From a bacterium (GTDB taxonomy: Bacteria > Electryoneota > Electryoneia > Electryoneales > Electryoneaceae): a stretch of 55,115 bases of DNA. Below are positions 18,391 through 26,870 of the stretch, piece by piece (position 1 is the stretch's first letter; each line of letters begins with the position of its first letter). The position numbers and the translations under genes were made by a program. The DNA is taken from contig JANQEY010000113.1 in NCBI GenBank assembly GCA_028278125.1, positions 1-55,115 on the forward strand, given 5' to 3'. The notes under the pieces are model-generated. The model was not told where the DNA came from and did not search any database. It saw only the letters and a program-made list of their open reading frames with translations.

Positions 18391-19668
18391 ATGGCAGATC
18401 GTTTGAAGATCGAACCGGACCTGGATTTTATCCAACGGGTTCAAGCGGCTGGGGGAGAAGATTTAAAAAAGTGTTATCAATGCGCCACCTGCAGCGTAAC
18501 CTGTGAGTTATCTCCGACGGAAAAACCATTTCCCCGCAAAGAGATGCTCTGGGCTCAATGGGGACTGAAGGACCGTTTGATGCGCGATCCTGATGTCTGG
18601 CTCTGCCATCAGTGCAACGATTGTTCAGCAAAATGCCCACGTGGTGCACGTCCTGGCGATGTCCTCGCTGCCATCCGTGACTTTGTCTATTCAGACTTCG
18701 CGTTTCCAAGTTTCATGGGTAAAGCGGTCGCAAATCCCAAGGCACTGCCGATGCTGTTCTTGATCCCAATGATCATCCTTGTTGCCCTCATTGGTGTAAA
18801 TATGCAGGCCAACGGCTACGATCTTGGATATTTCCTGACATCTGAACGGGCACTGTTGACTACCTTCATCCCCTCTGGGTACATGGAGATGCTGTTTATT
18901 GGTGGTAATATTATCATCTTTATCATCGCCTTTACCGGTTTAAAACGGTTCTGGGATTCGCTGGAACATAATGGAGTTGGCGAGGCTAAGATCGGGTTTA
19001 TGCCTGCCTTTTTAGCGACAATGGGAGAGTTAGCTACCCATAAAAACTTCGGCAGTTGCGAACAGAATAAACCTCGTAAGATTGCTCATATACTGGTATT
19101 GTATGGATTTGTGGGAGCGTTAATCGCGACGGCATTCTCGTTTGTATTTGGTGTGATTTTCGGACACTGGTACAAAATGCCGTTCGGTATACCGACGCCC
19201 ATCGATTTCTGGACCTATAGTAACGCGTTTCATATCCTGATTGGTGTGATTACAAAGGTCTCAGGTGGTGTTGGTGGTGTCCTGATTGTTATCGGTACGA
19301 TTATGATGCTCCGCAACCGTGCCACTAATCCCGATGACGTTGGCGCTGATGGATACCCGGACCGGTTTTTCCTGCAGTTGATTTTCTGGGTAGGTCTGAC
19401 CGGAATGTTGAGCTGGCTGCTTCGTCTGCTTGGAATGGGTATGGGTGGATCGGCAATTGTTAATGTTGTCGCGTACCTGTCATACTTTGTCCATATCACA
19501 ACAGTATTCGTGCTGTTGTGGTATATGCCTTATTCCAAGTTCGCGCATATGCTCTATAGGACTATGGCTCTTGTCTGGGCACGTCAAAGAGGTCGGATTT
19601 TATTGAGTGGAAATGCAGTACCCGAGGCAACTCCAGAACCAGTAGAAGTTACGGAAACTGCTGCATAA
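18391..19668 (+). CDS. qmoC: QmoC-like membrane oxidoreductase subunit (HdrC/HdrE fusion)
   Basis: A 425-residue protein with an N-terminal HdrC-like ferredoxin domain binding two [4Fe-4S] clusters (Cys28, 31, 34, 38 and Cys72, 75, 78, 82) and a C-terminal cytochrome b-like membrane domain (about six segments between 108 and 400). This order is that of QmoC, the quinone-interacting subunit that passes electrons between the menaquinone pool and the cytoplasmic QmoAB flavoproteins in sulfate/sulfur metabolism. GGGAGG precedes the ATG. QmoA and QmoB are not beside it: upstream is the GIY-YIG element, downstream a terminator. Either the partners are elsewhere or this subunit serves a related Hdr-like complex. 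The tail is Pro/Glu/Thr-rich. Confidence 0.8.
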   Translation: MADRLKIEPDLDFIQRVQAAGGEDLKKCYQCATCSVTCELSPTEKPFPRKEMLWAQWGLKDRLMRDPDVWLCHQCNDCSAKCPRGARPGDVLAAIRDFVYSDFAFPSFMGKAVANPKALPMLFLIPMIILVALIGVNMQANGYDLGYFLTSERALLTTFIPSGYMEMLFIGGNIIIFIIAFTGLKRFWDSLEHNGVGEAKIGFMPAFLATMGELATHKNFGSCEQNKPRKIAHILVLYGFVGALIATAFSFVFGVIFGHWYKMPFGIPTPIDFWTYSNAFHILIGVITKVSGGVGGVLIVIGTIMMLRNRATNPDDVGADGYPDRFFLQLIFWVGLTGMLSWLLRLLGMGMGGSAIVNVVAYLSYFVHITTVFVLLWYMPYSKFAHMLYRTMALVWARQRGRILLSGNAVPEATPEPVEVTETAA

Positions 19669-19780
19669 GCTCGACTTGGAGAAAACGTTCAAGGAACCTT
19701 ATATTATACAAGAAGTGTTATAACTGAGTAGCATCGCCGGATAAACAATTTTGAATATACTCGCAGTGCGATGATTATAT

Positions 19781-19813
19781 ACCCCCGTGAGCATCCCCCA
19801 CGGGGGTTTTTAT
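19781..19813 (+). terminator. Intrinsic terminator of qmoC
   Basis: A 9-bp stem ACCCCCGTG/CACGGGGGT (19781-19807) is followed by TTTTATT. Confidence 0.9.
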
Positions 19814-19847
19814 TGCTTATTTTCCATTGAAAACATGTGAGGGGAAA

Positions 19848-20345
19848 ATGAGTGGTTCTGAAAGTTCATTGGAAATTAAACCAATCGGGATCGTATCCAG
19901 TAATTTTGAAAAACATTCGGGAACACCTATTCAGCCTGTATGTTCAAAAGACCAACCTGCCGAAATTCTTATCAACGAGGAGTATCATGAAGGATTAACA
20001 GACCTTGATGGTTTTGAACGAATCTGGGTACTGGGTTATTTCAACAGGAGTAAACCATTCTCGTTGAAAGTGGTTCCCTACCGTGATAATCAGCAACGTG
20101 GCCTGTTTTCCTGCCGTGCTCCAAGCCGCCCGAATCCGATCGGAATATCCTGTGTCAAACTCATGGAAGTTGATACGAAAAATGGAATACTGAAAGTCGA
20201 GGGGATAGATTATCTTAATGGAACACCAGTACTCGACGTAAAACCCTATATGCCGGAGTTTGATTCTTTCCCGGGTTCAAAGGCAGGATGGTTTGATAAC
20301 CCGGATAATACCGATAAAGCTGATGGAAGGTTTGAGGATAAATAA
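19848..20345 (+). CDS. trmO: tRNA (N6-threonylcarbamoyladenosine-37)-methyltransferase-like protein
   Basis: A 165-residue member of the TrmO (YaeB/TsaA) family, which adds a methyl group from S-adenosylmethionine to t6A37 of tRNA. Seen here are the family opening KPIGIVSSNF, the central DGFERIWVLGYF, the signature RAPSRPNPIGIS, and DVKPYMPEFD near the end. The ATG at 19848 was chosen because GAGGGGAAA lies directly before it; a longer TTG-initiated reading has no such site. Small versions like this lack the extra C-terminal domain of E. coli TrmO, so exact substrate may differ. It follows the qmoC terminator and is monocistronic. Confidence 0.85.
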   Translation: MSGSESSLEIKPIGIVSSNFEKHSGTPIQPVCSKDQPAEILINEEYHEGLTDLDGFERIWVLGYFNRSKPFSLKVVPYRDNQQRGLFSCRAPSRPNPIGISCVKLMEVDTKNGILKVEGIDYLNGTPVLDVKPYMPEFDSFPGSKAGWFDNPDNTDKADGRFEDK

Positions 20346-20372
20346 CAGACTATTAAAAATTCGGTAATAAAC

Positions 20373-20882
20373 CTAAATCTTCTTATCCCTGATCATCTTC
20401 TGAAGGACATCATCCACGATCAGTTCAGCCATTTCTTCTGAAGTGAAACTTTCCCAGGCCGGGAGTACCCGTGTGAATTCACGCCAGGTGCGTTGATCGC
20501 CATCGTACATATCCATCCTGAATTCAATCCCGGAATAGCCGGGAGTGTTACGATGGTTGGCGACAAAAACACCATTGGCAGTCTGTCTCAGGACTAGCAT
20601 CCGGGAGAGGGTGGCTGTGCTGTCTTCGATTATGAGTTTACTGGAATCAAGACAGGTAGCGATATTGAGGTTGTATGGAGGGAACCTGTATTCTATTTCA
20701 TCCTGGAGAGTAAGGGCAAGTTCGTTAAAGCTGGAATCTGTATCGATAACGATAAACAGGTAGTTCTGTTTCGGATCACGGAAATCTTTTTGTTTGAAAG
20801 GATTTAACCTGTTCACTGTAGAACAGGAGACCAACATCAATGCTGTAATAAGTATTAATACATATGAAACCAGCCTGGACAT
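20373..20882 (-). CDS. Putative lipoprotein of unknown function
   Basis: A 169-residue protein. A signal sequence ends in the lipobox LVSC (Cys20), so it should be a lipid-anchored envelope protein. The mature part has an alternating alpha/beta pattern (YLFIVIDTDSSFNELALTLQDEIEYRF, then an EFTRVLPAWESFTSEEMAELIVDDVLQ ending). It is loosely reminiscent of half of the Bacteroidetes DUF4837 lipoproteins, but I do not recognise it firmly. It is followed downstream by convergent trmO and preceded by the flippase gene on the same strand (38-nt gap), so the two may be co-transcribed. Confidence 0.7.
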   Translation of the reverse strand: MSRLVSYVLILITALMLVSCSTVNRLNPFKQKDFRDPKQNYLFIVIDTDSSFNELALTLQDEIEYRFPPYNLNIATCLDSSKLIIEDSTATLSRMLVLRQTANGVFVANHRNTPGYSGIEFRMDMYDGDQRTWREFTRVLPAWESFTSEEMAELIVDDVLQKMIRDKKI

Positions 20883-20920
20883 TTTATCCTCAAGTTTAGA
20901 GAATACTTAATGCTATATTA

Positions 20921-22387
20921 TTATTTTCGGCTGATCCATCGTTTAACTGCACTCCTTTCACCCTCGTCGAGGTATCCTGTGACGAGCAGCAACAGTGGGA
21001 AAGCTGCAAAGAGCAGGATTCGAAAGCCGAAAGGTTGAAGCCATTCGACTCTATAATAGCAGAAAAGGATAATAATAACGACAGCTGCGACACGGTAAAC
21101 CCGTTTCCAGGGGAAACTTATCGGGTAAACAAACTGGTTGACCACATAAGTAAAAATGGCCAGCAATCCATAGCCTGTAAACACAGCCCACGCAGCGCCG
21201 ATAGCCCCATAGGAATTGATCCACCAGGCTCCAAGTATTCCCTCTATCAATCCTGCGGCCAGTAATACAAGCGGGAATACCCACGTTTTATCCTTAAGGC
21301 TGGCACCACTTGAAAAGACTACAAAGATTCCGTAAAAAACAACTCCGAGACTGAGCCAGGGTACAAAGGGGACTGCCTCATGATAGAGGGGATTTTTCCC
21401 CAGCAAGCTGGCCAGTTCAGAGGAAAACAGGGTGACAAACAGCGCAATAAAAGCGGCAATAGTCCAGATGTATCCCATTGTCCGAGCGTAAAGAGGTTTT
21501 GGGTCTTCCTCGTCGCGTTGTGCCCTGAAAAGTTGCGGACCAAAAGCGATATAAAAAGGCATCACTATAGCCACCTGGGCAATAAATGCTATCCTTAACC
21601 CGAATCCGAACAATGCCACATCCTGTGGAGATCGCAGGATGTTTAACAGGATATGAGGAATACCGTTTATAACATACAGAGTAACATCAATGGCGATTAA
21701 TGGGATTCCATAACGCAGGAATACTTTCCAACCTTTTGAGAATGATTCGGAAATCATCCTTCCCCTGAGAACCGGGAGGAACAGTACAGCTGTTCCCACA
21801 TTTGTAATCGCAAGGGCAAGGGTGATTCCTTCAAGCCCCATATTCAGCCAGATCAGGAACCAGGCGTTTAATCCAATCAGGGAAAAGAATCGCAGTAAGT
21901 TGAACGCAACATATAATTTTCCCTTTCCCTCGGCACGTAGCAGGGCTAGAGGAATAATACCCAGTGTATTCCCGGCGATGGCGATTGCGACATATTGAGC
22001 TGGAATTAAAAACTCGGAATGTCCTATAAGGAGTTTAGACCAGAGGCCGGCAAGGAGATATAACAAACCGCCGCCAAAAATCGAGAGGAACAAAGTCAGA
22101 CGGAAACTTCGTCCCACAACCTCCTTTTTCTCCAGGTCGTTATTGGCGAGCAGGAAGTGACGGAAAAAAGCCGTAGCAAGCCCCATGTTGAGTAATACTA
22201 CCCCGATATTGAGGGCAACCTGGAGTAATGTCCATGCGGCGTATTCTTCAACTTGAACGAAGTAGGTGTTTGTGTGCAAACGGACGAGCAGGAGTTGGCT
22301 CAGGGGACGGACAAGAGTGCTTAATCCGAAAACAATTGTGTGCCCGGCGAGGATTTTAAAATAACGAGCTGTGGGTGTTTCAGCCAT
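20921..22387 (-). CDS. Wzx-like polysaccharide/oligosaccharide flippase (MOP superfamily)
   Basis: A 488-residue integral membrane protein with about 12-14 hydrophobic segments. The first, AGHTIVFGLSTLVRPLSQLLLVRL, is the usual opening of polysaccharide biosynthesis (RfbX/Wzx) proteins, and LRAEGKGKLYVAFNLLRFFSLIGLNAWF is typical of the middle. It would flip lipid-linked glycans across the inner membrane. I chose the start MAETPTARYFK at 22387; the frame is open to 22501 but that extension adds an unusual hydrophobic stretch with poor ribosome binding. It is divergent from the Gfo/Idh/MocA dehydrogenase at 22572, suggesting a shared surface-glycan theme. Confidence 0.8.
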   Translation of the reverse strand: MAETPTARYFKILAGHTIVFGLSTLVRPLSQLLLVRLHTNTYFVQVEEYAAWTLLQVALNIGVVLLNMGLATAFFRHFLLANNDLEKKEVVGRSFRLTLFLSIFGGGLLYLLAGLWSKLLIGHSEFLIPAQYVAIAIAGNTLGIIPLALLRAEGKGKLYVAFNLLRFFSLIGLNAWFLIWLNMGLEGITLALAITNVGTAVLFLPVLRGRMISESFSKGWKVFLRYGIPLIAIDVTLYVINGIPHILLNILRSPQDVALFGFGLRIAFIAQVAIVMPFYIAFGPQLFRAQRDEEDPKPLYARTMGYIWTIAAFIALFVTLFSSELASLLGKNPLYHEAVPFVPWLSLGVVFYGIFVVFSSGASLKDKTWVFPLVLLAAGLIEGILGAWWINSYGAIGAAWAVFTGYGLLAIFTYVVNQFVYPISFPWKRVYRVAAVVIIILFCYYRVEWLQPFGFRILLFAAFPLLLLVTGYLDEGERSAVKRWISRK

Positions 22388-22571
22388 AAATAAGTAAACT
22401 CGATCAATAATACTCACGGACTGCAAGTTATTCCCAAATCTATTTCCCGGCAAGCATTTTATGATCAATATTAGAAACTTAATCAGTTCGATTAAAAGCA
22501 TAACCTTGAGAAAAGATTTATTCTTATACTGAATTATTTATTACATTGTTGCGGTTTAATTGGGGAAACAG

Positions 22572-23537
22572 ATGGAGAAGTTAGAGGTCGGAGTAATCGG
22601 TGTGGGGCGGCTGGGACGTTTCCATGCCCAGAAATATATGGGAAACGATGGCGCTGAGCTGGTGGGTGTCTATGATGTCGATCAAAATAACTCTGCGAAA
22701 GTTGCCAAAGAAACTGATTGTAAAAGTTATCCTGATATAGAATCACTGCTTGATGATGTTGGCGCAGTCAGTGTAGCTGTTCCCACAAACTTGCATTATG
22801 AAATCGGTAAACAGGTTATCGAAGCCGGGAAACATCTCCTGATGGAGAAACCGATAACCGCAGAATCATCGCAGGCAAAGGAACTGGTTTCCGATGCGGA
22901 TAAAAAGGGACTAGTGCTCCAGGTTGGACATATAGAAAGATTTAATCCCGCTGTTACCGCGCTGAGGGGAATCGAACTGAGGCCAAAATTCGTAGAGGCG
23001 CACAGGCTAGCACCGTATAGCCCTCGTGGCGCTGATGTCAGCGTTGTGCATGACCTGATGATCCATGATATAGACGTTTTGCTCCACTGGATGGGACGAG
23101 AGGTGGAACGAGTCGATGCTTCAGGCGTACCGGTAATAACAGATTCAGCGGATATCGCCAATGCCCGGATTACATTTTCCGGTAAGCGGGTCGCAAACCT
23201 GACAGCCAGCCGTATTTCCCTGAAAAGGATGCGGAAGTTCAGGATGTTTCAGGATGACGCGTATATATCGGTGGATTTTGAAAAGAAACGGGCTGAGATT
23301 TACAGGAGAGTTCCCAAAGGGACACCAAAATCTCTCCCGATTCCGGGAGCGGCGGATTCCGATATCAGGGTGTTGATAAAACGAACACGCGCGAAAAAAA
23401 CGGACGACGCATTGGCTCGAGAAGTTGAATCATTTCTTGAATCTATCCGTACCGGGTCGAGATCACTGGTAACAGGCCAGGATGCCCTGGTGGCTCTCGA
23501 AGTAGTGGAAGAAATAGCCAGGTTATGCGAACAATAG
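22572..23537 (+). CDS. Gfo/Idh/MocA family sugar-nucleotide dehydrogenase
   Basis: A 321-residue NAD(P)-dependent oxidoreductase. The Rossmann motif is VGVIGVGRLGRFHAQ (about 6-18), the substrate/cofactor signature is LLMEKPIT (about 90-97), and a VVHDLMIHDIDVLLHW segment supplies the family's catalytic His/Asp region. ATG 22572 is preceded by GGGGAAAC; a TTG 12 nt upstream lacks a site. The sequence style resembles enzymes oxidising the 3-position of UDP-GlcNAc (GnnA/WlbA type) for surface polysaccharide or lipid A amino sugars, but substrate is unproven. It is divergent from a flippase gene, and panD follows 118 nt downstream. Confidence 0.85.
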   Translation: MEKLEVGVIGVGRLGRFHAQKYMGNDGAELVGVYDVDQNNSAKVAKETDCKSYPDIESLLDDVGAVSVAVPTNLHYEIGKQVIEAGKHLLMEKPITAESSQAKELVSDADKKGLVLQVGHIERFNPAVTALRGIELRPKFVEAHRLAPYSPRGADVSVVHDLMIHDIDVLLHWMGREVERVDASGVPVITDSADIANARITFSGKRVANLTASRISLKRMRKFRMFQDDAYISVDFEKKRAEIYRRVPKGTPKSLPIPGAADSDIRVLIKRTRAKKTDDALAREVESFLESIRTGSRSLVTGQDALVALEVVEEIARLCEQ

Positions 23538-23655
23538 GATCGCTCTTTATATATAATCTCCAAAGAGACGTGATGTTTTCAAAGTCTTGTCCGGACTTGG
23601 CTGTAATTGCTAACTTTCAGCCCTATGGAATTATTTGTCGCTTATTGGAAAAAGA

Positions 23656-24003
23656 ATGATTAGAAGATTTTTACATAGCAAGATTCACCGTGCACGGGTA
23701 ACTCAGACTGATCTTGATTATGTCGGCAGTCTCACGCTCGATCCTAACCTGCGAGAGGCTGCGGATATGGCTGTTCACGAGCAGGTTGATGTATATAATA
23801 TTACTCGGGGAACACGTTTTACCACCTATGTTATAGAAGGAAAACGGGGAAGTGGTGACGTGTGTGTGAATGGAGCCGCTGCACACCTCGCGGAAGTTGG
23901 TGATTTGGTCATTGTCGTTACTTACTGTGAGCTTCACAAGGATGAAATAGCCGACTACTCACCTGTAATTATCCAGGTTGATGAAAATAATCAACCAGAG
24001 TAA
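23656..24003 (+). CDS. panD: Aspartate 1-decarboxylase precursor
   Basis: A 115-residue pyruvoyl enzyme that makes beta-alanine from L-aspartate for pantothenate and coenzyme A. The self-cleavage site is Gly24-Ser25 in DLDYVGSLTLD; Ser25 becomes the pyruvoyl group. Also present are the substrate-binding Arg in TRFTTYVIEG and the NGAAAHLAEVGD loop. The length is typical. The start at 23656 (MIRRFLHSKIHRA) matches the family N-terminus and has GGAAAAAGA upstream. No other pantothenate gene is adjacent. A terminator follows at 24066. Confidence 0.95.
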   Translation: MIRRFLHSKIHRARVTQTDLDYVGSLTLDPNLREAADMAVHEQVDVYNITRGTRFTTYVIEGKRGSGDVCVNGAAAHLAEVGDLVIVVTYCELHKDEIADYSPVIIQVDENNQPE

Positions 24004-24065
24004 TATCCTGTATTCGAAATACTTAGATGTTATAGGTATTGATGCAATACTGATTAAGTAGTATT

Positions 24066-24093
24066 AGAATCCATCTACACAGGATTCTTTTTT
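24066..24093 (+). terminator. Intrinsic terminator of panD
   Basis: A 7-bp stem AGAATCC/GGATTCT with a 9-nt loop is followed by a run of six T. Confidence 0.8.
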
Positions 24094-24139
24094 ATTTTCC
24101 TTTTTCAAAAATATTTGACGAATATGGTTGGAGATAAAA

Positions 24140-25642
24140 TTGGATATCAAGGTACTTGACAAGGCACCGCAGGACGTAGATGCTGAACTCCTGGTTGCCG
24201 GTATATTTGAAAATGAGAAACCCGCCGATTGTGGTTTGGGCCGGCTTGATGTTGCCCTATCCGGTAAAATACAGCTTGCTCTCGACAGGGAAGATTTTTC
24301 CGGAAAATCCGGGCAGGACTTGTTCCTGTATGGCAACGGTGACAAGGGACCTCGAAGGGTTCTGATCATCGGCCTGGGAAAGAGAGAAAACCTGACCCCG
24401 GAAAAAATTCGGCGTGCGTTTGGTTCTGCCGGTAAAAAAGCAAGGTCATTAAATACTTCTCAAGCCTGTTTACTTCCTCCATTAAAAGGGTTGGAAAAGG
24501 ACCTGGAGGAGAAGGTAGCCATGGCAGCCGCTGAGGGTTTTGCCCTGGCAATGTACCGTTTTACAAGGTATTTCAGCCGAAAACCGGAAGACCACCCTGT
24601 ACTGGAAGAGCTGACTATGATTCCCGGTGACCTCGAGGCGATAGATAACCTTGAGGTTGGAGCAAAAAACGCGCGGATAACTGTGGAGGCAACCTCTTTT
24701 GCACGTGATCTTGTCGCAACACCCGGAATGGATTTATACCCGGAAGAATACGCCAGGATTGCAAATGAATTAAAAAGCGACAACATCAAGGTTGAAATAC
24801 TTGATGAAAAACAGCTCCGTGATCTGAAAATGGGTGCCCTGCTGGCCGTTGGACAAGGAAGTACTCAACCTCCGGTTATGATCCACATGTCTTACGATCC
24901 CGGAATACAGGATCCCAAAACAATCGCGTTGATTGGCAAGGGAATCACCTTCGACGCTGGTGGTCTCGACCTTAAAACGGCTGCCGGTATGCGTGAAATG
25001 AAAGTGGATATGGGTGGTTCGGCAACGGTGATGGGTGTATTTAAGGCGCTCGATAAGTGGCAGCCGAAATGCAGGGTGGAAGGTTTTATCCCTGCAGCGG
25101 AGAACATGCCCGGTGGGAATTCCTACAGACCGGGAGATGTCCTCACCAGCCACAAGGGTATAACGATCGAAATTGATAACACCGACGCCGAGGGACGACT
25201 GGCGATGGCTGACGCGTTATCGTACGCGATTGATACAGTCAAACCCGACGCTATGATTGATGTCGCCACCCTCACAGGTGCCTGTGCTGTAGCCCTTGGC
25301 AGCCACGCCACCGGCATGATGGGAACAGATGATAACATGGCGGAATTACTCGAAGCTGCCGGTGAAGTGACAGGCGAACGTGTATGGCGTTTCCCTCTCT
25401 GGGAGGAGTACACAGAGCAAATATCCAGTCAGATTGCCGACATCAAGAATACCGGTGGACGCTGGGGAGGAGCGATAACGGCAGGTGCATTTCTCAAGGA
25501 ATTTGTAGGTGATACACCATGGATTCATCTCGATATAGCGGGAACGGCAAACGACGTTTCATTAAGTTATGTCCCTAACAAAAAGCTTCCCACTGGGGTT
25601 GGAGTAAGATTGTTGCTGGATTTCCTAAGACGTTGGGCATAA
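24140..25642 (+). CDS. pepA: Leucyl (cytosol) aminopeptidase, M17 family
   Basis: A 500-residue two-metal aminopeptidase that removes N-terminal residues from peptides in the cytoplasm. The N-terminal macro-like domain (about 1-160) precedes the catalytic domain. Active-site segments: GKGITFDAGGLDLK (about 266-279; Lys and Asp ligands), VDMGGSATVMG, and the signature NTDAEGRLAMADALSY (about 347-362). Usual SGGISLKP is AGGLDLKT here, a mild divergence. I chose TTG 24140, which has GGAG 6 nt upstream; the frame stays open 12 nt further. A terminator follows at 25661. Confidence 0.9.
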   Translation: MDIKVLDKAPQDVDAELLVAGIFENEKPADCGLGRLDVALSGKIQLALDREDFSGKSGQDLFLYGNGDKGPRRVLIIGLGKRENLTPEKIRRAFGSAGKKARSLNTSQACLLPPLKGLEKDLEEKVAMAAAEGFALAMYRFTRYFSRKPEDHPVLEELTMIPGDLEAIDNLEVGAKNARITVEATSFARDLVATPGMDLYPEEYARIANELKSDNIKVEILDEKQLRDLKMGALLAVGQGSTQPPVMIHMSYDPGIQDPKTIALIGKGITFDAGGLDLKTAAGMREMKVDMGGSATVMGVFKALDKWQPKCRVEGFIPAAENMPGGNSYRPGDVLTSHKGITIEIDNTDAEGRLAMADALSYAIDTVKPDAMIDVATLTGACAVALGSHATGMMGTDDNMAELLEAAGEVTGERVWRFPLWEEYTEQISSQIADIKNTGGRWGGAITAGAFLKEFVGDTPWIHLDIAGTANDVSLSYVPNKKLPTGVGVRLLLDFLRRWA

Positions 25643-25660
25643 TATTTTAATTCAACACTA

Positions 25661-25713
25661 AACCCGGGATTTAACCACAATTGGTGTGAGCGCGGTATCC
25701 CGGGTTTATTTTT
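25661..25713 (+). terminator. Intrinsic terminator of pepA
   Basis: A 10-bp stem AACCCGGGAT/ATCCCGGGTT with a 26-nt loop, which itself can fold, is followed by TATTTTT. Confidence 0.75.
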
Positions 25714-25773
25714 CTGGAGTTCATACTGGTATCAAATTCAAAGCCTGAAAGAAGTTTACTTTTTCCATCAGCT

Positions 25774-26661
25774 ATGCTGATACTGCTTTGTGTCTTCTGG
25801 GGGATGACGTTTCCGGCGACCAAGGCTGCTCTTGATGTTACTGATCCCATTCATTTTCTTACCCTGCGATTCGGGCTCGCGGCGATTGTTCTTCTCCCGT
25901 TTATGGTATTCCGCAAGCGTTCATCCAAGAAGAAATCATCTGAACACGGTAATTCTTCCGGTCATTATACAGGATTTAAGGCATTACCCGCCTGGCAGCG
26001 TGGTGCTTTAATAGGTCTGTTTTTACTTATCGGATTTACGTTACAGGTTGCGGGGCTCAAGTACACTACGGCATCTCGCAGCGGATTTTTCACCAGCCTG
26101 CTAACAATCCTCGCGCCCATTTTTGCCTGGACATTCAGGACAAGTAAAACCCACTGGGCTACGTGGGTAGGTCTGATACCGGCTATTACCGGTATATACC
26201 TGTTGGCTGATCCAGATTCCGGTGGATTAAACAAGGGCGACTTGCTGACAATTGGTTGCGCTGTTGCTTTTGCCCTGCAGATGGTTGTCCTCGAGGCATT
26301 GGCACGTGACCGTGACGATGTCTGGGAATTGACATATGCACAGATCATCGTTATCGGGTCAGGAGCTTTAACCTGGAGTTTTATTGCCGGTAACAGTTTC
26401 CATATAACACCTGTAGGGTGGGCGGCAGCAGGTTATACCGCAATTTTTGGAAGTATAATTGCTGTATGGCTTCAGACTCGTTTTCAACCTACTGTCCCTG
26501 CCGGTCACGCGGCACTTATATTTACCTTTGAGCCGGTTTTCGCATCGATCCTGGCTTGGCTGCTCCTCGGTGATTCATGGACTACTCGTGCCCTGATTGG
26601 TGCTGGCTTTATCCTCGGGGCGATGCTGCTTTCGACAGTAGGGTTGTATCGAAAAAAATGA
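25774..26661 (+). CDS. EamA/DMT-family transporter
   Basis: A 295-residue inner-membrane protein with about ten hydrophobic segments in two EamA repeats. The typical first-helix motif FWGMTFPATKAAL is at about 8-20 and the second-repeat signature QTRFQPTVPAGHAALIFTFEPVFASILAWLLLGD at about 228-261. It probably exports a metabolite or amino acid; substrate cannot be read from sequence. The ATG at 25774 has no obvious ribosome-binding site, while GGAG at 25716-25719 would suit a rare CTG start at 25726, which would complete the first helix with 16 more residues; the true N-terminus is uncertain. Confidence 0.8.
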   Translation: MLILLCVFWGMTFPATKAALDVTDPIHFLTLRFGLAAIVLLPFMVFRKRSSKKKSSEHGNSSGHYTGFKALPAWQRGALIGLFLLIGFTLQVAGLKYTTASRSGFFTSLLTILAPIFAWTFRTSKTHWATWVGLIPAITGIYLLADPDSGGLNKGDLLTIGCAVAFALQMVVLEALARDRDDVWELTYAQIIVIGSGALTWSFIAGNSFHITPVGWAAAGYTAIFGSIIAVWLQTRFQPTVPAGHAALIFTFEPVFASILAWLLLGDSWTTRALIGAGFILGAMLLSTVGLYRKK

Positions 26662-26736
26662 GCTTTTACCCCAAAAGACAGAAGAGCATTTACCCCGTAT
26701 AAAACAAAACTTTTTACAATCCTGCCATGTTTCCTG

Positions 26737-26765
26737 TTGACAAAGTATCCATACTATTCTAGACT
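26737..26765 (+). promoter_or_regulatory. sigma-70-type promoter of the secreted protein at 26871
   Basis: TTGACA (26737-26742) and TAGACT (26760-26765) are separated by 17 nt. The leader would be about 100 nt. Confidence 0.55.
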
Positions 26766-26870
26766 TAATGACATAAGTCCCCGGTGTGGGGATTCCCTCT
26801 TACTGATATAATAGTTCGATTTTTAGATTAGCGTTCTAGCATTTATAGCACCGACGTGGAGGAGGAGCCG

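Noticed and set aside
23591..23612. TTGGCTGTAATTGC upstream of panD looks like a sigma-54 promoter
   Set aside because: GG and GC are only 8 nt apart instead of 10, and the -24 hexamer is poor.
26856..26870. Upstream GTG start for the large secreted protein
   Set aside because: The GTG and following codons are the purine-rich ribosome-binding site of the ATG at 26871.
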